Counted from the first letter of the stretch, positions 27,170 through 38,021 are shown. The stretch is 64,000 bases of DNA from GCA-2697345 sp045565015 (GCA_045565015.1 JBJLGD010000006.1:1-64000), one strand, 5' to 3'. Program-made: numbers and translations. Notes: generated by a model from the letters alone, not told the origin.

Positions 27170-28296
27170 ATGAGATCTGATATAAATAACATTGTTTGTA
27201 GTATTCAAAGTTCAATGAATTTAATACGAAAAAGAATTAGTTGGGAAGAGTCAAAAAAGAGATTAGAGGAGTTAAATGCTCTCGCAGAAAGTGCTAATCT
27301 TTGGGATACGCCAATTACTGCACAGAAGTTAATGCGTGAGAGACAACAAATTAGTAGTTCGATAGATGAATATAATATAATGGAAAGTGATCTAGCTGAA
27401 ACCATAGAGCTTTTAGATCTGGCGGTAAGTGAAGATGATCAAGATATTATTTCTGATCTTTTAATATCGCTCAACGAATTGCAAAAAAGGGTTCAAAATA
27501 AAGAACTAGAGTCATTGTTAAATGGAGAAGCGGATGCGAATGATACTTTCTTAGAAATAAACTCTGGAGCAGGTGGTACTGAAAGTTGTGACTGGGCATC
27601 TATGGTTTTAAGAATGTATTTGCGGTGGCTGAGAAGAGGGGCTTTAATGTGGAGCTTCAGTCAGAGACCCCAGGTGATGAAGTAGGTATAAAGTCTGTCG
27701 CGTATAAAATTTCTGGACAAAATGCTTATGGTTGGTTGAAATCAGAAAGTGGGGTCCATCGTTTGGTAAGGATTTCTCCTTTTGACTCTGCTGCAAAACG
27801 CCATACCTCCTTTTGTTCAGTATGGGTTTATCCAGTTGTTGATGAAGATATAGATATTAAAATAGATAATAGCGACCTTCGCATTGATACATATCGATCC
27901 TCAGGTGCTGGAGGGCAGCATGTAAATACAACCGACTCTGCTGTTCGTATTACACATTTACCTACTGGTATTGTAGTAACGTCATCTGAAAAATCTCAAC
28001 ACCAAAACAGAGATATAGCTATGAAGGCACTAAAGTCACGTCTTTATCAAATAGAAATAGAGAGAAGAAACTTAGAGATAAATGAAGCACATGAAAATAA
28101 AGGCGATGCAGGTTGGGGTAACCAAATACGTTCTTATGTGCTTCATCCATATCAAATGGTGAAAGATCTACGAACTAATTTTGAAACCTCAGATACAAAA
28201 GCAGTTCTTGATGGCGATATTAACCAATTTATGTCTTCTACTTTAGCACTCAACGTTCATGGTAAAAGTAGAGCTGAAGCGAATATAATTGATTAA
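27170..28296 (+). pseudogene. prfB: Peptide chain release factor 2, frameshifted (probable single-base deletion)
   Basis: Two overlapping frames together make a complete RF2. The first (27170-27685) gives the N-terminal coiled domain and reads correctly to MVLRMYLRW. The second continues from AEKRGFNVELQSETPGDEVG and holds the stop-codon-recognition SPF (VRISPFDSAAKRH) and the catalytic GGQ (SSGAGGQHVNTTDSAVR). One extra G near 27627-27629 (TGGCT to TGGGCT) would restore the frame. The break is in mid-gene and has no UGA, so it is not the classical +1 programmed site near codon 25. RF2 is essential, so a sequence error is likelier than a real lesion. Confidence 0.9.
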
Positions 28297-28317
28297 GTGA
28301 GTTCCTGTTTAAAACAA

Positions 28318-28824
28318 TTACGGTTTCGTGCCTTTAAGATCTTCTATAGATGAAATAGCCTTATTATTATCTTTATTGGGATTCAAAGGATCTTCTTGCC
28401 TTTGTACTGAGCCTTCGAAATGCGCGCCGGACTCGATTGCAATTGTTTTGTGTATTATATCACCTTCTACCCTTGCAGAAGCCGTTAATCTAACCTTTAA
28501 ACCTCTGATTCGACCTACTATCCTCCCGTTTACGACTATGTCGTCAGCTATTACCTCGCCCTTTATAAGAGCTGTTTCTCCAACTGTTAATAAATGAGCT
28601 CTTATATCGCCTTCTACTTTGCCTTCGACTTGTATGTCTCCAGTCGTTTTCAAGTTCCCTGTAATTGTTAAGTCGCTTGAAAGTGTGGATGGTGGAGATT
28701 TGGGTTTTAATTCTGAAGAAGCTTTATGTTCTAATTTGCCGGTACTTGATCCCTGAGGTATTGATTTATCTCTTTCAGATGATTTTTTTTGCGTTGGTTC
28801 AATTATTTTACTTTTAGAAAACAT
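28318..28824 (-). CDS. Bactofilin
   Basis: 168 residues. A disordered Ser/Pro/Lys-rich N-terminus (about 1-48) precedes a right-handed beta-helix of short repeats, such as LTITGNLKTTGDIQVEGKVEGDIRAHLLTVGETALIKG read in pieces, then ADDIVVNGRIVGRIRG. A charged tail ends the protein. Bactofilins polymerise without nucleotide and organise cell-wall enzymes. The gene overlaps the 3' end of the M23 peptidase gene by 11 bp, a common and functionally linked pair in Proteobacteria. Confidence 0.93.
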   Translation of the reverse strand: MFSKSKIIEPTQKKSSERDKSIPQGSSTGKLEHKASSELKPKSPPSTLSSDLTITGNLKTTGDIQVEGKVEGDIRAHLLTVGETALIKGEVIADDIVVNGRIVGRIRGLKVRLTASARVEGDIIHKTIAIESGAHFEGSVQRQEDPLNPNKDNNKAISSIEDLKGTKP

Positions 28825-30109
28825 TTCGTCCTACCTTAATGTAAGTCATTGGGTTTAATGGTTTGTTATTCCTTCTTACTTCGTAATGAAGATGAGTGCC
28901 AGTACTTCTGCCTGTAGAACCCATATCACTTATTTGATCACCGCGCGAGACCCTTTGCCCAATTTTTACACGAATTTGTGAATTATGAGCATATCTCGTT
29001 TCAAAGCCAAAATTATGCTTAATTACTACCAGGAGTCCATAACCACCTCGCCACCCTGCATGGGTAATGATGCCATCGGCTGCTGCATATATTGGGGTTC
29101 CCTTCGGAGCCGCAAAGTCTGCTCCATGATGGGTAGCTCTTTTGCCTGTTATTGGATCATTTCGAAGTCCAAAGCCACTAGTAAATCTATTAGCGGATTG
29201 TAAGGGGTTAAAGAATGGTAATTTTTCGAAAGCTATTCTATAAAAATTCAATTCCTCTAATGTCTGAAGCAATTCATTACCTAAAAATAGGCTGTCTTCA
29301 ATTTGGCTAACTTTGCCACTACTTTGAAGATTGGCTGGAGTAAATGGACCACCTGACCCTGAATAGGTGTCTTTTATATGTTGGATGATATTTTCTGTTG
29401 GCAAACTGAGTGAATGGAACATTTTTTTGAGTGGACCTGTCGATCTTGTTATCGCTTCCTCAAGTTGAATGAACAGTTGCTCATTTTGATCGTCAATTAG
29501 TTCTGCATCTCTTATTAATTGCTTATTCTTCTTCTCTAAAAAGCTAATTTTAATAAGGTTTTGTTCGTTAATTGCAGCAGTTTTATTCACCAAATCAAAT
29601 AATACTTCAATACTCCAATCACTATCCGTACCGGCTGAATTTTTTGAAACTGCTTTTAAAGTAACTTGATCATCCAGGACCTTATTCGACATATACGAGG
29701 TATCAATTAATTTTCTTTTAACATTCTTAAGTTCGGCCTCTAATTCGAATATTCTTTTTTTATAACGTATATTATTACCAGAATCATTATCGATTTTGTT
29801 TAAAACCTCCAATATTGTTGAGTAATCAAACACAGCGTTGAGATTTTTAATATTTTTTGTTGGGTGAGGATTAAGCCCGTGCTGGATATTTTTAGCTGTA
29901 AGTTTATGTCCACCAGTCAACGAGAGTTTCGAAGCACTTTTAAAGTAATATACTGAAAATGTTATAAGACATACCAAAGCAAGCAAAGATAAAAGGGGAA
30001 CAACCGCCTGACCTTTACTTGCTTTTACAATTAAAACTAGAGCTGGTAGCTTAGTTCTTTGAAACCAAGAAGAGCTGAAAGTTTCTTTTTTTAGTTTACT
30101 TTTATCCAA
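28814..30109 (-). CDS. M23-family peptidoglycan endopeptidase (bactofilin-associated)
   Basis: 431 residues with a TTG start (AGG site nearby). One membrane helix at about residues 35-56 anchors a long coiled-coil periplasmic part (about 95-235). The LytM/M23 domain is C-terminal, with its zinc ligands in HHGADFAAPKG (His, Asp) and HLHYEV (HxH), and a further active His in YAHNS. The residues are complete, so it should be an active endopeptidase rather than an EnvC-type activator. The bactofilin directly downstream is its likely localisation partner. Confidence 0.92.
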   Translation of the reverse strand: MDKSKLKKETFSSSWFQRTKLPALVLIVKASKGQAVVPLLSLLALVCLITFSVYYFKSASKLSLTGGHKLTAKNIQHGLNPHPTKNIKNLNAVFDYSTILEVLNKIDNDSGNNIRYKKRIFELEAELKNVKRKLIDTSYMSNKVLDDQVTLKAVSKNSAGTDSDWSIEVLFDLVNKTAAINEQNLIKISFLEKKNKQLIRDAELIDDQNEQLFIQLEEAITRSTGPLKKMFHSLSLPTENIIQHIKDTYSGSGGPFTPANLQSSGKVSQIEDSLFLGNELLQTLEELNFYRIAFEKLPFFNPLQSANRFTSGFGLRNDPITGKRATHHGADFAAPKGTPIYAAADGIITHAGWRGGYGLLVVIKHNFGFETRYAHNSQIRVKIGQRVSRGDQISDMGSTGRSTGTHLHYEVRRNNKPLNPMTYIKVGRNVF

Positions 30110-30162
30110 GACTACCTCGTTAAAAACTAATAAAACTTTAAGAAGAAGTTTATAAATAGGAG

Positions 30163-30630
30163 TTAGGTATGAAATTCTTTTATAAATGATAATATTTCTT
30201 TTGCGTGACCTTTTGGTTTAACTTTTGTCCAAATATTTATAATTTTTCTCTGCTTGTCGATAAGGAGCGTAGTCCTACTGATACCAAAATACTTCTTCCC
30301 ATACATGTTTTTTTCTATCCATACACCGTATGCCTCACATATATCACTATCATTATCGGAACCTAAAAGTACAGTAAGGTTGTGTTTTTGTTGAAACTTT
30401 GTTTGCATAGCGACATTATCTTTTGATATTCCAACTATGTAAGTATTAAGTTTTTCAAAGTCTTTATGTGATTCTGAAAACTCAGTTGCCTCTATCGTAC
30501 ATCCTGGCGTGTCAGATTTTGGATAAAAAAACAGCACGATCAATTCACTATTCAAAGATGATAGTCTTGTCATTTTATCATCCTTTGATTTTATAATAAA
30601 GTCTGGGGCTAAGTCACCTATTTGAAGCAT
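30163..30630 (-). CDS. bcp: Thioredoxin-dependent peroxiredoxin (Bcp type)
   Basis: 155 residues. The peroxidatic cysteine is Cys44 in YPKSDTPGCTIEA. The second cysteine usual in E. coli Bcp five residues later is replaced by Thr49; another Cys in SDICEAYGVW (near 95) may act as the resolving residue, as in some other Bcp proteins. It reduces hydroperoxides in the cytoplasm. An AAGGA site precedes the ATG. It lies between the bactofilin/M23 pair and the divergent AsmA-like gene. Confidence 0.92.
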   Translation of the reverse strand: MLQIGDLAPDFIIKSKDDKMTRLSSLNSELIVLFFYPKSDTPGCTIEATEFSESHKDFEKLNTYIVGISKDNVAMQTKFQQKHNLTVLLGSDNDSDICEAYGVWIEKNMYGKKYFGISRTTLLIDKQRKIINIWTKVKPKGHAKEILSFIKEFHT

Positions 30631-30730
30631 TCGAGAAATCCTTTAAAAAGAATGTTTCTATTCCGGAACGAGATATGACATATGATTAAATAATGCAACT
30701 CAGCTTTAATATACTGGCGATAAAAACCAA

Positions 30731-33700
30731 ATGACCAAACGCAATTATAAAGATAATCAGCACCAAGGTATAACTTCTTTTAGTCAGTTAAGGCTTTCTA
30801 GGACTGTCAGGTTTTTATTAAAATTTTCAAGTGTTCTTCTTGGACTAATTATAATTATGTGTTGCGTCGGTTACATTGGTTTTGTCGGTCGAGATATAAG
30901 TTTACCAAACCAGATAAATGTTTTTTTAAAGTCTCAAGCTAATTTAAATAGTAAATTTGAAAAATTTGAGTTCGAAAATACCTCAATAAAGGTACAGCCA
31001 AAAAATCTTAAACCTATCCTTACTTTAACCAAAGTTAGGCTGGAATCTTCAGATTATGGAAAAATTCAGTTTCCAGAAATGAAAATTGAGTTATCTTTAA
31101 TTGATTTAATGAAAGGTAATATATACCCGCTGACTGTTGAATTGTTAGAACCTGAAATAAAAATTTCTCGAGATGAGTCGGGAACTCTAGGATTCGGTTT
31201 TTTCAATAATTTATCTAACCAACCTTCCAGTGGAATAAAGGATAAAATATTGAATTTTTCATTAAACACATTTTTTAATGAATCTACCTTTCAAAGGTTA
31301 GACAAAATTAACACCAAAAATCTTAAACTAATATATGAAAATAAAAGAAATGGTAAACGAATTTCTTTTATTGATGGTCAGGCAAAGTTATTAAAACGGA
31401 AAGAATACACGGAGATTAGTCTTTTTGCATCTCTTGAACAGGAGAAAAAAAGTTTAGCTAAATTCTCATTATCTTTAAAAGATAAAAATGACGAACGAGG
31501 GTCTCAAATATCTATGAAGTTTGATGGATTAGACTCCTCCAATTTATCTAATCAAGTTTACTCTCTTGGTTGGTTTAAACACTTTGATGGGAGCGTATCA
31601 GGTGCAATATCAGGTTCCTTAAAGCCTAATGGAGAAATATCTGAGTTTGCAGGAGCTATTACACTGGAAAATGGTTTTGTCAGAAACTTATCTGGAAGTG
31701 ATTCTTATTTTTTAGATACTTTAAATACTCACATACGCTACAAGGCTGACGATAATAGGATGTATTTTGACAATATATTAATCTCTGCTCCCGAATTAAA
31801 ATTAGATGGAGAAGGACATGCCGACATCTCAAATTTTGTATCGCGTGTGCCAGAAACATTTGTAGGGCAGCTAAGTTTTAGTAAGATTGAGTTGGATCCT
31901 AATGGACTTTTCGTCGAACCAGTGACCTTTAATAGTGGAATTTTGGATTTTAGATATAATCTAAGAAATGCCAAAGTAGAAATAGGGCAGTTGCAACTTA
32001 AAACTGATGTTTCGGAGGTAAGTACATCGGGATCAGTTTCCTCTCATGAGGATGGATGGAAAATTAGTTTAGATACAAAGCTTAGTGATGTAGAGTATAT
32101 AAATTTATTAGACCTCTGGCCGATAAACTTTAAACCAAAATCCCGACTATGGTTTAATGGAAAGGTAAGAGCAGGGAAAATTAAAAATGCAATTTCAAGC
32201 ATTCGTATAGTTCCAAATCAAGATACTGAGGTGATGACTACTTTTGATTTTTTGGATGCTGAAATTGAAGTGTTAAAAGGTCACCCCAATTTAAGGAACG
32301 CTTTAGGTTATGGCTCGATCCACAATAGAACGTTTTTTGTCAAACTTAATAAAGGTGTTGTAAACGGTTTGGATGGGAGAGAGATTAATCTAGAAACACA
32401 CTCACTGAGTTTTTTGTTGCAGATACAAAGAAAAAACCTGCAATTGGAGAATTTCAGGTTTTCGCAGTTGGAGAAACTAAAGATATCCTAACAGACTTGA
32501 ATAAAAAACCTGTTCAACTACTCGCTAACTCTAAACTACGTCCCAGTGATTTGAATGGAATTAGTAACTTAAAAGTTGATCTTGTAATGCCTCTAAAAAA
32601 AGATCTTAAAATTCCTGAAATTAGTTTCAAGGCTATAAATAATATTGAGAATTTTAAATCAGATGCTGTGGTAAAGGGACGTCTCTTATCAGCTAAAAAT
32701 TTACTTTTAATTTCAGATAATGAAAAATTTAATATAACTGGAAATGCTTATATAGATTCTTTTCCTGTTCATTTTTCATGGAATAAAAAACTTGATCCAA
32801 AGCTCAAGGGTTATACTAGTATCGATGGTAAGTTAACGTTATCAAATGACTCTTTTAAACAACTAAATATTGAAATACCCAATGATATGATGAGTGGGGA
32901 AGCAGATGGAAATTTCAATATTGAATGGCAAGATGGTGAAAAAGCAAAGGTTACTGTTAGTTCGGACCTTAAAGGAATTGAATTAAACCTCAAACCTTTA
33001 GAGTGGGTTAAAAATAAAGATGTTTTAGGAAAATTTAACTTAACTTTATCTATTGACGAGAAGCCCAAAGATATAAAATTTAACCTAAATGCTGCTAAAT
33101 TAAATGCAAACGCTGAAATTTCTTTTTTTAAGAATGAGAAATTCAAAAATATCAATTTTTTATCACTAGAGGTGGGTGATAAATTTAAAGGTAATATAAA
33201 AGTTTATCGTGATACACCCAATACTGAATCTAATATTTTTGTTAAGAGTAAAGAGTTGGATATTCGAAAGTATCAATTTTTGTCTGATAACAAAACTGAT
33301 AAAATACCGCTAAAAATTAACATTGATAAGTTGATTATTAATGATCTGATTTCATTGTCTAATTTAAAAGGTCAGTTAAATAATGTTGACAAAGACGATT
33401 TTTTCTCAGGAAACGTCAATAATGGTCCAGAGATAAAGGGCTTAATTTTGAGAAAGGACGATAAGTTTTCAGTTACTCTAAGCTCTGAAAAGGGAGGAGA
33501 GATTTTACAGTCTGTCGGAATGATTAAGGGGGCACGTGGTGGTGATCTGGTCGTTGATATTAATCCTATTGATTATGAAGGAAACTATAGTGGATCCTTA
33601 AATTTAAAAAACGTCAGACTTAAAAAAGCACCAATTTTAGCTGATTTATTATCGGCTACAAGTGTGTTTGGGTTAATTGAGCAGCTGTCTGGAGATGGAA

Positions 33701-34047
33701 TCCTTTTTACTGAGTCAGAAGCAAAGTTTATTTTAAAGCCGAGGGGTATTTTACTAAAACAAGCGTCTGCTGTGGGCGCCTCTCTCGGTGTTTCTATGGA
33801 CGGAATATATGATATAAAAGGTAAAGAAGTGGATATGCAGGGTGTTATCTCACCAATGTATACTGTTAATGGGATGATATTAGGAAAATTATTTGCACCA
33901 AGAGATGGAGAAGGATTAATTGGGTTTAATTATTCTATCTCGGGACCGTTGGAGAATCCAAATGTATCCATTAACCCGCTATCTATTTTTACGCCTGGAA
34001 TTTTTAGAGAAATTTTTAGACGCCCAGTCCCTAAGCTAAAAAAATGA
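30731..34047 (+). pseudogene. AsmA-like / DUF3971 large membrane-anchored protein, frameshifted
   Basis: Two consecutive frames (30731-32491 and from about 32400 to 34047) add up to about 1,100 residues. A signal anchor lies at about residues 29-50. Long beta-rich repeats follow, ending in the AsmA_2-like C-terminus (LVVDINPIDYEGNYSGSLNLKNVRL...GLIEQLSGDGILFTESEAKF...VDMQGVISPMYTVNG). The first frame goes off near 32390-32410. The other frame reads sensibly across it (LTEFFVADTKKKPAIGEFQVFA), so a single-base loss in the ACACACTCACTG stretch is likely. Such proteins act in envelope lipid transport or outer-membrane assembly. Real pseudogene status cannot be excluded. It overlaps queA by 4 bp. 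Confidence 0.8.
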
Positions 34048-35084
34048 ACTTAAATGATTTTGATTTTTTGTTACCAGACAAGTTGATAGCTGATAGACCA
34101 GTATCACCGAGAAGCTCTTCAAAATTATTAGTATCAAAAAAATTAGAACAATTTATTGACGAAAAGTTTTATAACTTACCAAAGCTTTTAAGCTCTAATG
34201 ATTTATTGATATTCAATGACACTAAAGTTATTCCAACACGACTTAAAGGGAAAAGAATAAGAGGTAATAGTTCTTCTCTTATTAATGCGACGCTTATCTC
34301 TCATGATAAGGATGAGTCCTGGTTAACTTTAATAAAGCCCTTACGGAAAATAAATATTGGTGAGTGTCTAAATTTCAATGATGGTGTGAAGGCCGAGTTA
34401 ATTGACAAAATTGATGGATTCGGAGTTTTGAAATTTAATATCAATAAGAATGAATTTTCTGCTTTTTTATCCAGACAAGGTTCTATGCCTCTCCCGCCTT
34501 ATATTGAGAAGAGACGAGCATCAGATTCTCGAGATATTAAAGACTACCAGAGTATTTTTGCCAAATATGACGGCGCAGTAGCGGCTCCGACCGCATCATT
34601 ACATTTTGATCACGAGGTGCTAAAGGATTTAGAACATTTAGGAGTAAAAAGCTCATTTGTAACCCTTCATGTAGGGGCAGGTACATTTTTACCGGTAAAA
34701 GAAATCAATATAAAAAATCACAAAATGCACGCAGAATGGGGATGTATCAAACAAAGCACTGTAGATAAAATTATTGAAGCAAAATCTCGAGGTGGGCGAG
34801 TTATCCCTGTTGGGACAACAGCCATGCGTGTTTTGGAGACAGCCGCGTTAGATACAGGGCAGATAAATAGTTGGGCTGGAAAGACAGATATTTTTATTTA
34901 CCCCGGCTTTAAATTTTTAGTTTGTGATGGGTTAATTACAAATTTTCACCTACCAAAATCTACATTAATGATGTTGGTTTCAGCATTTGTTGGTGTACAG
35001 AGGACGAAAGATTTATATCATCACGCCATAAATAATAAATATAGATTTTTCTCCTATGGAGACGCTTCTTTGCTGCTGCGTTAA
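34044..35084 (+). CDS. queA: S-adenosylmethionine:tRNA ribosyltransferase-isomerase
   Basis: 346 residues, full length. Motifs are the N-terminal LPDKLIADRPVSPRSSSKLLV, FNDTKVIPTRLKGKR, GSMPLPPYIEKR, YQSIFAKYDGAVAAPTASLHF, HVGAGTFLPV and TNFHLPKSTLMMLVSAF. It adds the cyclopentenediol ring precursor in queuosine formation on tRNA. It starts in the stop codon of the AsmA-like gene (ATGA overlap). tgt, often the next gene in alphaproteobacteria, is not present; an MFS gene follows. Confidence 0.96.
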   Translation: MNLNDFDFLLPDKLIADRPVSPRSSSKLLVSKKLEQFIDEKFYNLPKLLSSNDLLIFNDTKVIPTRLKGKRIRGNSSSLINATLISHDKDESWLTLIKPLRKINIGECLNFNDGVKAELIDKIDGFGVLKFNINKNEFSAFLSRQGSMPLPPYIEKRRASDSRDIKDYQSIFAKYDGAVAAPTASLHFDHEVLKDLEHLGVKSSFVTLHVGAGTFLPVKEINIKNHKMHAEWGCIKQSTVDKIIEAKSRGGRVIPVGTTAMRVLETAALDTGQINSWAGKTDIFIYPGFKFLVCDGLITNFHLPKSTLMMLVSAFVGVQRTKDLYHHAINNKYRFFSYGDASLLLR

Positions 35085-35170
35085 TTTTCGACAATTTTTT
35101 GTAAAAATGGTCGTTTTTGGATTATTAATTTATATTTTGCAAGATAGACGGTTTCACGTGATGCTAATAA

Positions 35171-36463
35171 ATGGATTGTATTATGGTGAGGTTGATGTTT
35201 GGAATTTGGCCCCTATTATTTGGGGTTTTCCTTCTCATGGTTGGCAATGGTGTGCAAGGAACCCTGATAGGAGTTCGAGCATCTATCGAAGGTTTTTCTA
35301 CTTTTCAACTTTCTGCTGTAACCTCCGCCTATTTTTTAGGTTTTTTAGGTGGATCGATGACTGCTCCAGGCATAATTAAACGCGTTGGTCACGTTAGAGT
35401 TTTTGCAGCTTTAGGCTCTTTTATTTCCGCTACCTTGATTTTATACCCAGTGATTCCATTTTTCTGGGCCTGGATTTTATTGAGAGTATTGATAGGGTTC
35501 TGTTTTTCAGGTGTTTACGTAACTGCTGAAAGTTGGTTAAATAATTCGGCGTCCAACGAGACAAGAGGTAAAATTCTATCTCTCTACATAATTGTACAAA
35601 TGGCTGGTGTTATATCTGGACAGGCATTACTAAATATTGGATCACCAGAGGGGTATTTATTATTTATTATTCCTTCAGTTTTGGTGTCAATTTCATTTGC
35701 ACCTATTTTATTGAGTGTTTCCGCTGGACCAATATTTGAGCAAACAAAGAAAATGAGCTTCAAAAAATTATACCAGGCGTCACCACTGGGGTTTGTGGGA
35801 ATGTTTATTTTGGGAACAGTAATCTCTGCTCAGTTTGGTATGTCAGCAGTTTATGGAGCTCAGATTGGTTTAAACGTAAAAGAAATTTCTTTATTTGTCT
35901 CCTCAATTTTTACTGGAGGCTTATGTTTGCAATACCCAATTGGATGGGTTTCAGATCGTATTGATAGAAGATTGTTGATTATTTATGTTTGTATTCTAGG
36001 ATTACTGGCATTTTCCCTGGCTCTATTTTTTCCTCAGTATTTTATTGTATTGATAGTTTCCGGTTTTCTCCTTGGTGGAGTTTCTATTCCACTTTACTCT
36101 CTTTTAATTGCTTACACTAATGACTATCTGGACCCTGGAGATATGACCGCCGCTTCTGGTGGTTTGATTTTTATAAATGGTTTAGGCGCGGTGCTGGGAC
36201 CTTTTTTCTTGGGTTGGCTAATGACTAACTTTGGGCCTAGTGGCTTTTGGATTGCTCTAGCCCTTCTAATGAGTTGTATAGCACTTTATGCGGGTTTTAG
36301 AATTACTCAACGTCAGAGCCAGTTTTCTATCGAGGAGGACGATTACGATCCTGTCTCCTATGCTAATATAGGTTTCTCTTCTACACAGGTTGTTGGAGAG
36401 GTGGCACAAGAATTTTATGTAGATAACATAGAAAATGTTGATGAAAATGAAGCTAGTAATTAA
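35171..36463 (+). CDS. Major facilitator superfamily transporter (YcaD-like)
   Basis: Up to 430 residues with twelve hydrophobic segments. GFLGGSMTAPGIIKRVGHVRVFAALG and the second-half QYPIGWVSDRIDRR carry the MFS loop signatures, and FCFSGVYVTAESWLNN resembles the YcaD/YfkF-like branch. Starts at 35171, 35183 or 35195 are all possible; the last gives MFGIWPLL at the first helix. A cytoplasmic acidic tail of about 50 residues follows the last helix. Substrate unknown. A perfect 30-bp palindrome separates it from lpdA. Confidence 0.85.
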   Translation: MDCIMVRLMFGIWPLLFGVFLLMVGNGVQGTLIGVRASIEGFSTFQLSAVTSAYFLGFLGGSMTAPGIIKRVGHVRVFAALGSFISATLILYPVIPFFWAWILLRVLIGFCFSGVYVTAESWLNNSASNETRGKILSLYIIVQMAGVISGQALLNIGSPEGYLLFIIPSVLVSISFAPILLSVSAGPIFEQTKKMSFKKLYQASPLGFVGMFILGTVISAQFGMSAVYGAQIGLNVKEISLFVSSIFTGGLCLQYPIGWVSDRIDRRLLIIYVCILGLLAFSLALFFPQYFIVLIVSGFLLGGVSIPLYSLLIAYTNDYLDPGDMTAASGGLIFINGLGAVLGPFFLGWLMTNFGPSGFWIALALLMSCIALYAGFRITQRQSQFSIEEDDYDPVSYANIGFSSTQVVGEVAQEFYVDNIENVDENEASN

Positions 36464-36495
36464 AGACTAGAACTCTTTTGAATTTTTCTGTATGT

Positions 36496-36525
36496 TATTA
36501 ATAGTTTAATATTAAACTATTAATA
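36496..36525. promoter_or_regulatory. Perfect 30-bp palindrome upstream of lpdA
   Basis: Every base from 36496 to 36525 is mirrored; the core arms are ATTAATAGTTTAAT and ATTAAACTATTAAT with no loop. It lies 33 bp after the MFS stop and 12 bp before the lpdA ATG, touching the GGGATGAG ribosome site. As RNA it could be a hairpin that ends the MFS transcript or hides the lpdA site; as DNA it could be an operator. Confidence 0.55.
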
Positions 36526-36537
36526 TGGGATGAGTTA

Positions 36538-37931
36538 ATGAAAGAAAATAATTTTGATATGATTGTCATAGGAGCCGGACCTGGTGGGTATGTTACAGCA
36601 ATTCGAGGGGCGCAGTTAGGACTGAATGTGGCAATCGTAGAGCGAGAGCATATGGGTGGTATTTGTCTTAATTGGGGCTGTATACCAACTAAGGCAATGT
36701 TGAGGTCAGCTGAGGTTTTTCATTTGTTAAAAAATTCTAAAGGTTTTGGAATAGAGGCGGAGAATATAAAATATGACTTAGAGGCTATTGTCTCTCGCTC
36801 TAAAGGAATCGGATCTAAGTTATCTAAGGGAATAACCCATTTACTAAAAAAAATAAAATTACGTCAATTTCAGGTGAGGCTCGCCTAACTGCGGTCGGGC
36901 AAGTTAAAGTGAAAACGAATGATAACGAAGTTGAACTATTCTCGCAAAACATCGTTTTGGCTACAGGGGCCAGAGCTCGGGAGTTAAAGGGTTTTGAGGC
37001 AGATGGAAAAGATATTTGGACATACAAAAATGCATTAAGACCAAAAAAAATGCCAAAAAAATTACTTGTTATGGGATCGGGAGCTATTGGGGTGGAATTT
37101 GCCAGTTTCTATAATACTTTAGGGGTAGATACGACGATTCTAGAAGTTGCTGATACGATACTACCCGTTGAAGATCGTGAGATATCAAATTTCGCAAAAA
37201 AGCAATTTGAAAAACAGGGTATTAAAATTTTAGAGAACTCCAAAGTTCTAGCTTTCGAGAGAAAAAAAGATGGTTTTTCTGTTAAAATAGATACGCTTGG
37301 TGAAATTAGTGAACTTGATTGTGATACCATCATTTCTGCTGTTGGAATTGTTGGCAATAGTGAAGGCCTTGGCCTTGAAGATCTCAAAATTGAAATAGAA
37401 GATAGTCATGTTCTAGTAGATGGTTTTTGTAAAACAAATGTAGACGGAATTTTTGCAATAGGAGATCTGGCCGGTGCTCCTTGGCTTGCTCACAAGGCCT
37501 CTCATGAGGGCGTTATGGTTGCTGAGTTGATTGCAGGGAAGAGCCCACATCCTATCGATTATAACAATATTGCGGGCTGTACTTACTGTTCTCCTCAAGT
37601 TGCGAGTGTTGGAATGACTGAGGAACAGGCTAAAGAAAATGGTTTAGAAACTAAAATTGGGCGTTTTCCTTTTTCTGCTAATGGGAAAGCTCTTGCGTTA
37701 GGTGAGCAGGAGGGCTTTATAAAGACAATTTTTGATGTTAAATCTGGCGAACTTCTTGGCGCTCATATGGTCGGTCCAGAAGTAACTGAATTAATACAGG
37801 GTTATGTTATAGGTCGTAAGTTGGAGACGACTGAGGAAGATCTCATAAATACAGTTTTTCCTCACCCAACCTTGGGTGAGTCAATGCATGAAAGTGTTTT
37901 AAACGCTTTTGACCGAGCAATTCACATTTAA
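36538..37931 (+). pseudogene. lpdA: Dihydrolipoyl dehydrogenase, frameshifted in a poly-A run
   Basis: Two frames make a full-length dihydrolipoamide dehydrogenase. The first (36538-36888) has the FAD motif VIGAGPGGYVTAIRGAQLG and the redox disulfide GGICLNWGCIPTKA. The second (from about 36850 to 37931) has the NAD motif VMGSGAIGVEFASFY, the second FAD motif DGIFAIGDLAG, and the C-terminal HPHPTLGES-like catalytic His-Glu (FPHPTLGESMHE). The run of eight A (36846-36853) needs nine to join them (LLKKNKITSISGEARL). It is the E3 subunit of 2-oxoacid dehydrogenase and glycine cleavage complexes. A sequencing error, or transcriptional slippage on the A-run, would leave the gene functional. Confidence 0.92.
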
Positions 37932-38021
37932 ACTATTTTTAAATTGGGATAGTAGGTTTAAGTATATAATTTTGGAAAATTAAAAAGTATCGTGGCTACT
38001 ATACTTTTGAAAAGGATTTTG

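Noticed and set aside
27170..27250. Classical programmed +1 frameshift of prfB
   Set aside because: There is no in-frame UGA near codon 25 in this gene; the reading frame break is more than 350 bases further on and in the other direction.
35056..35379. Plus-strand ORF between queA and the MFS gene
   Set aside because: Most of it overlaps the MFS gene in another frame and the translation has the skewed Phe/Arg/Cys composition of an out-of-frame reading.
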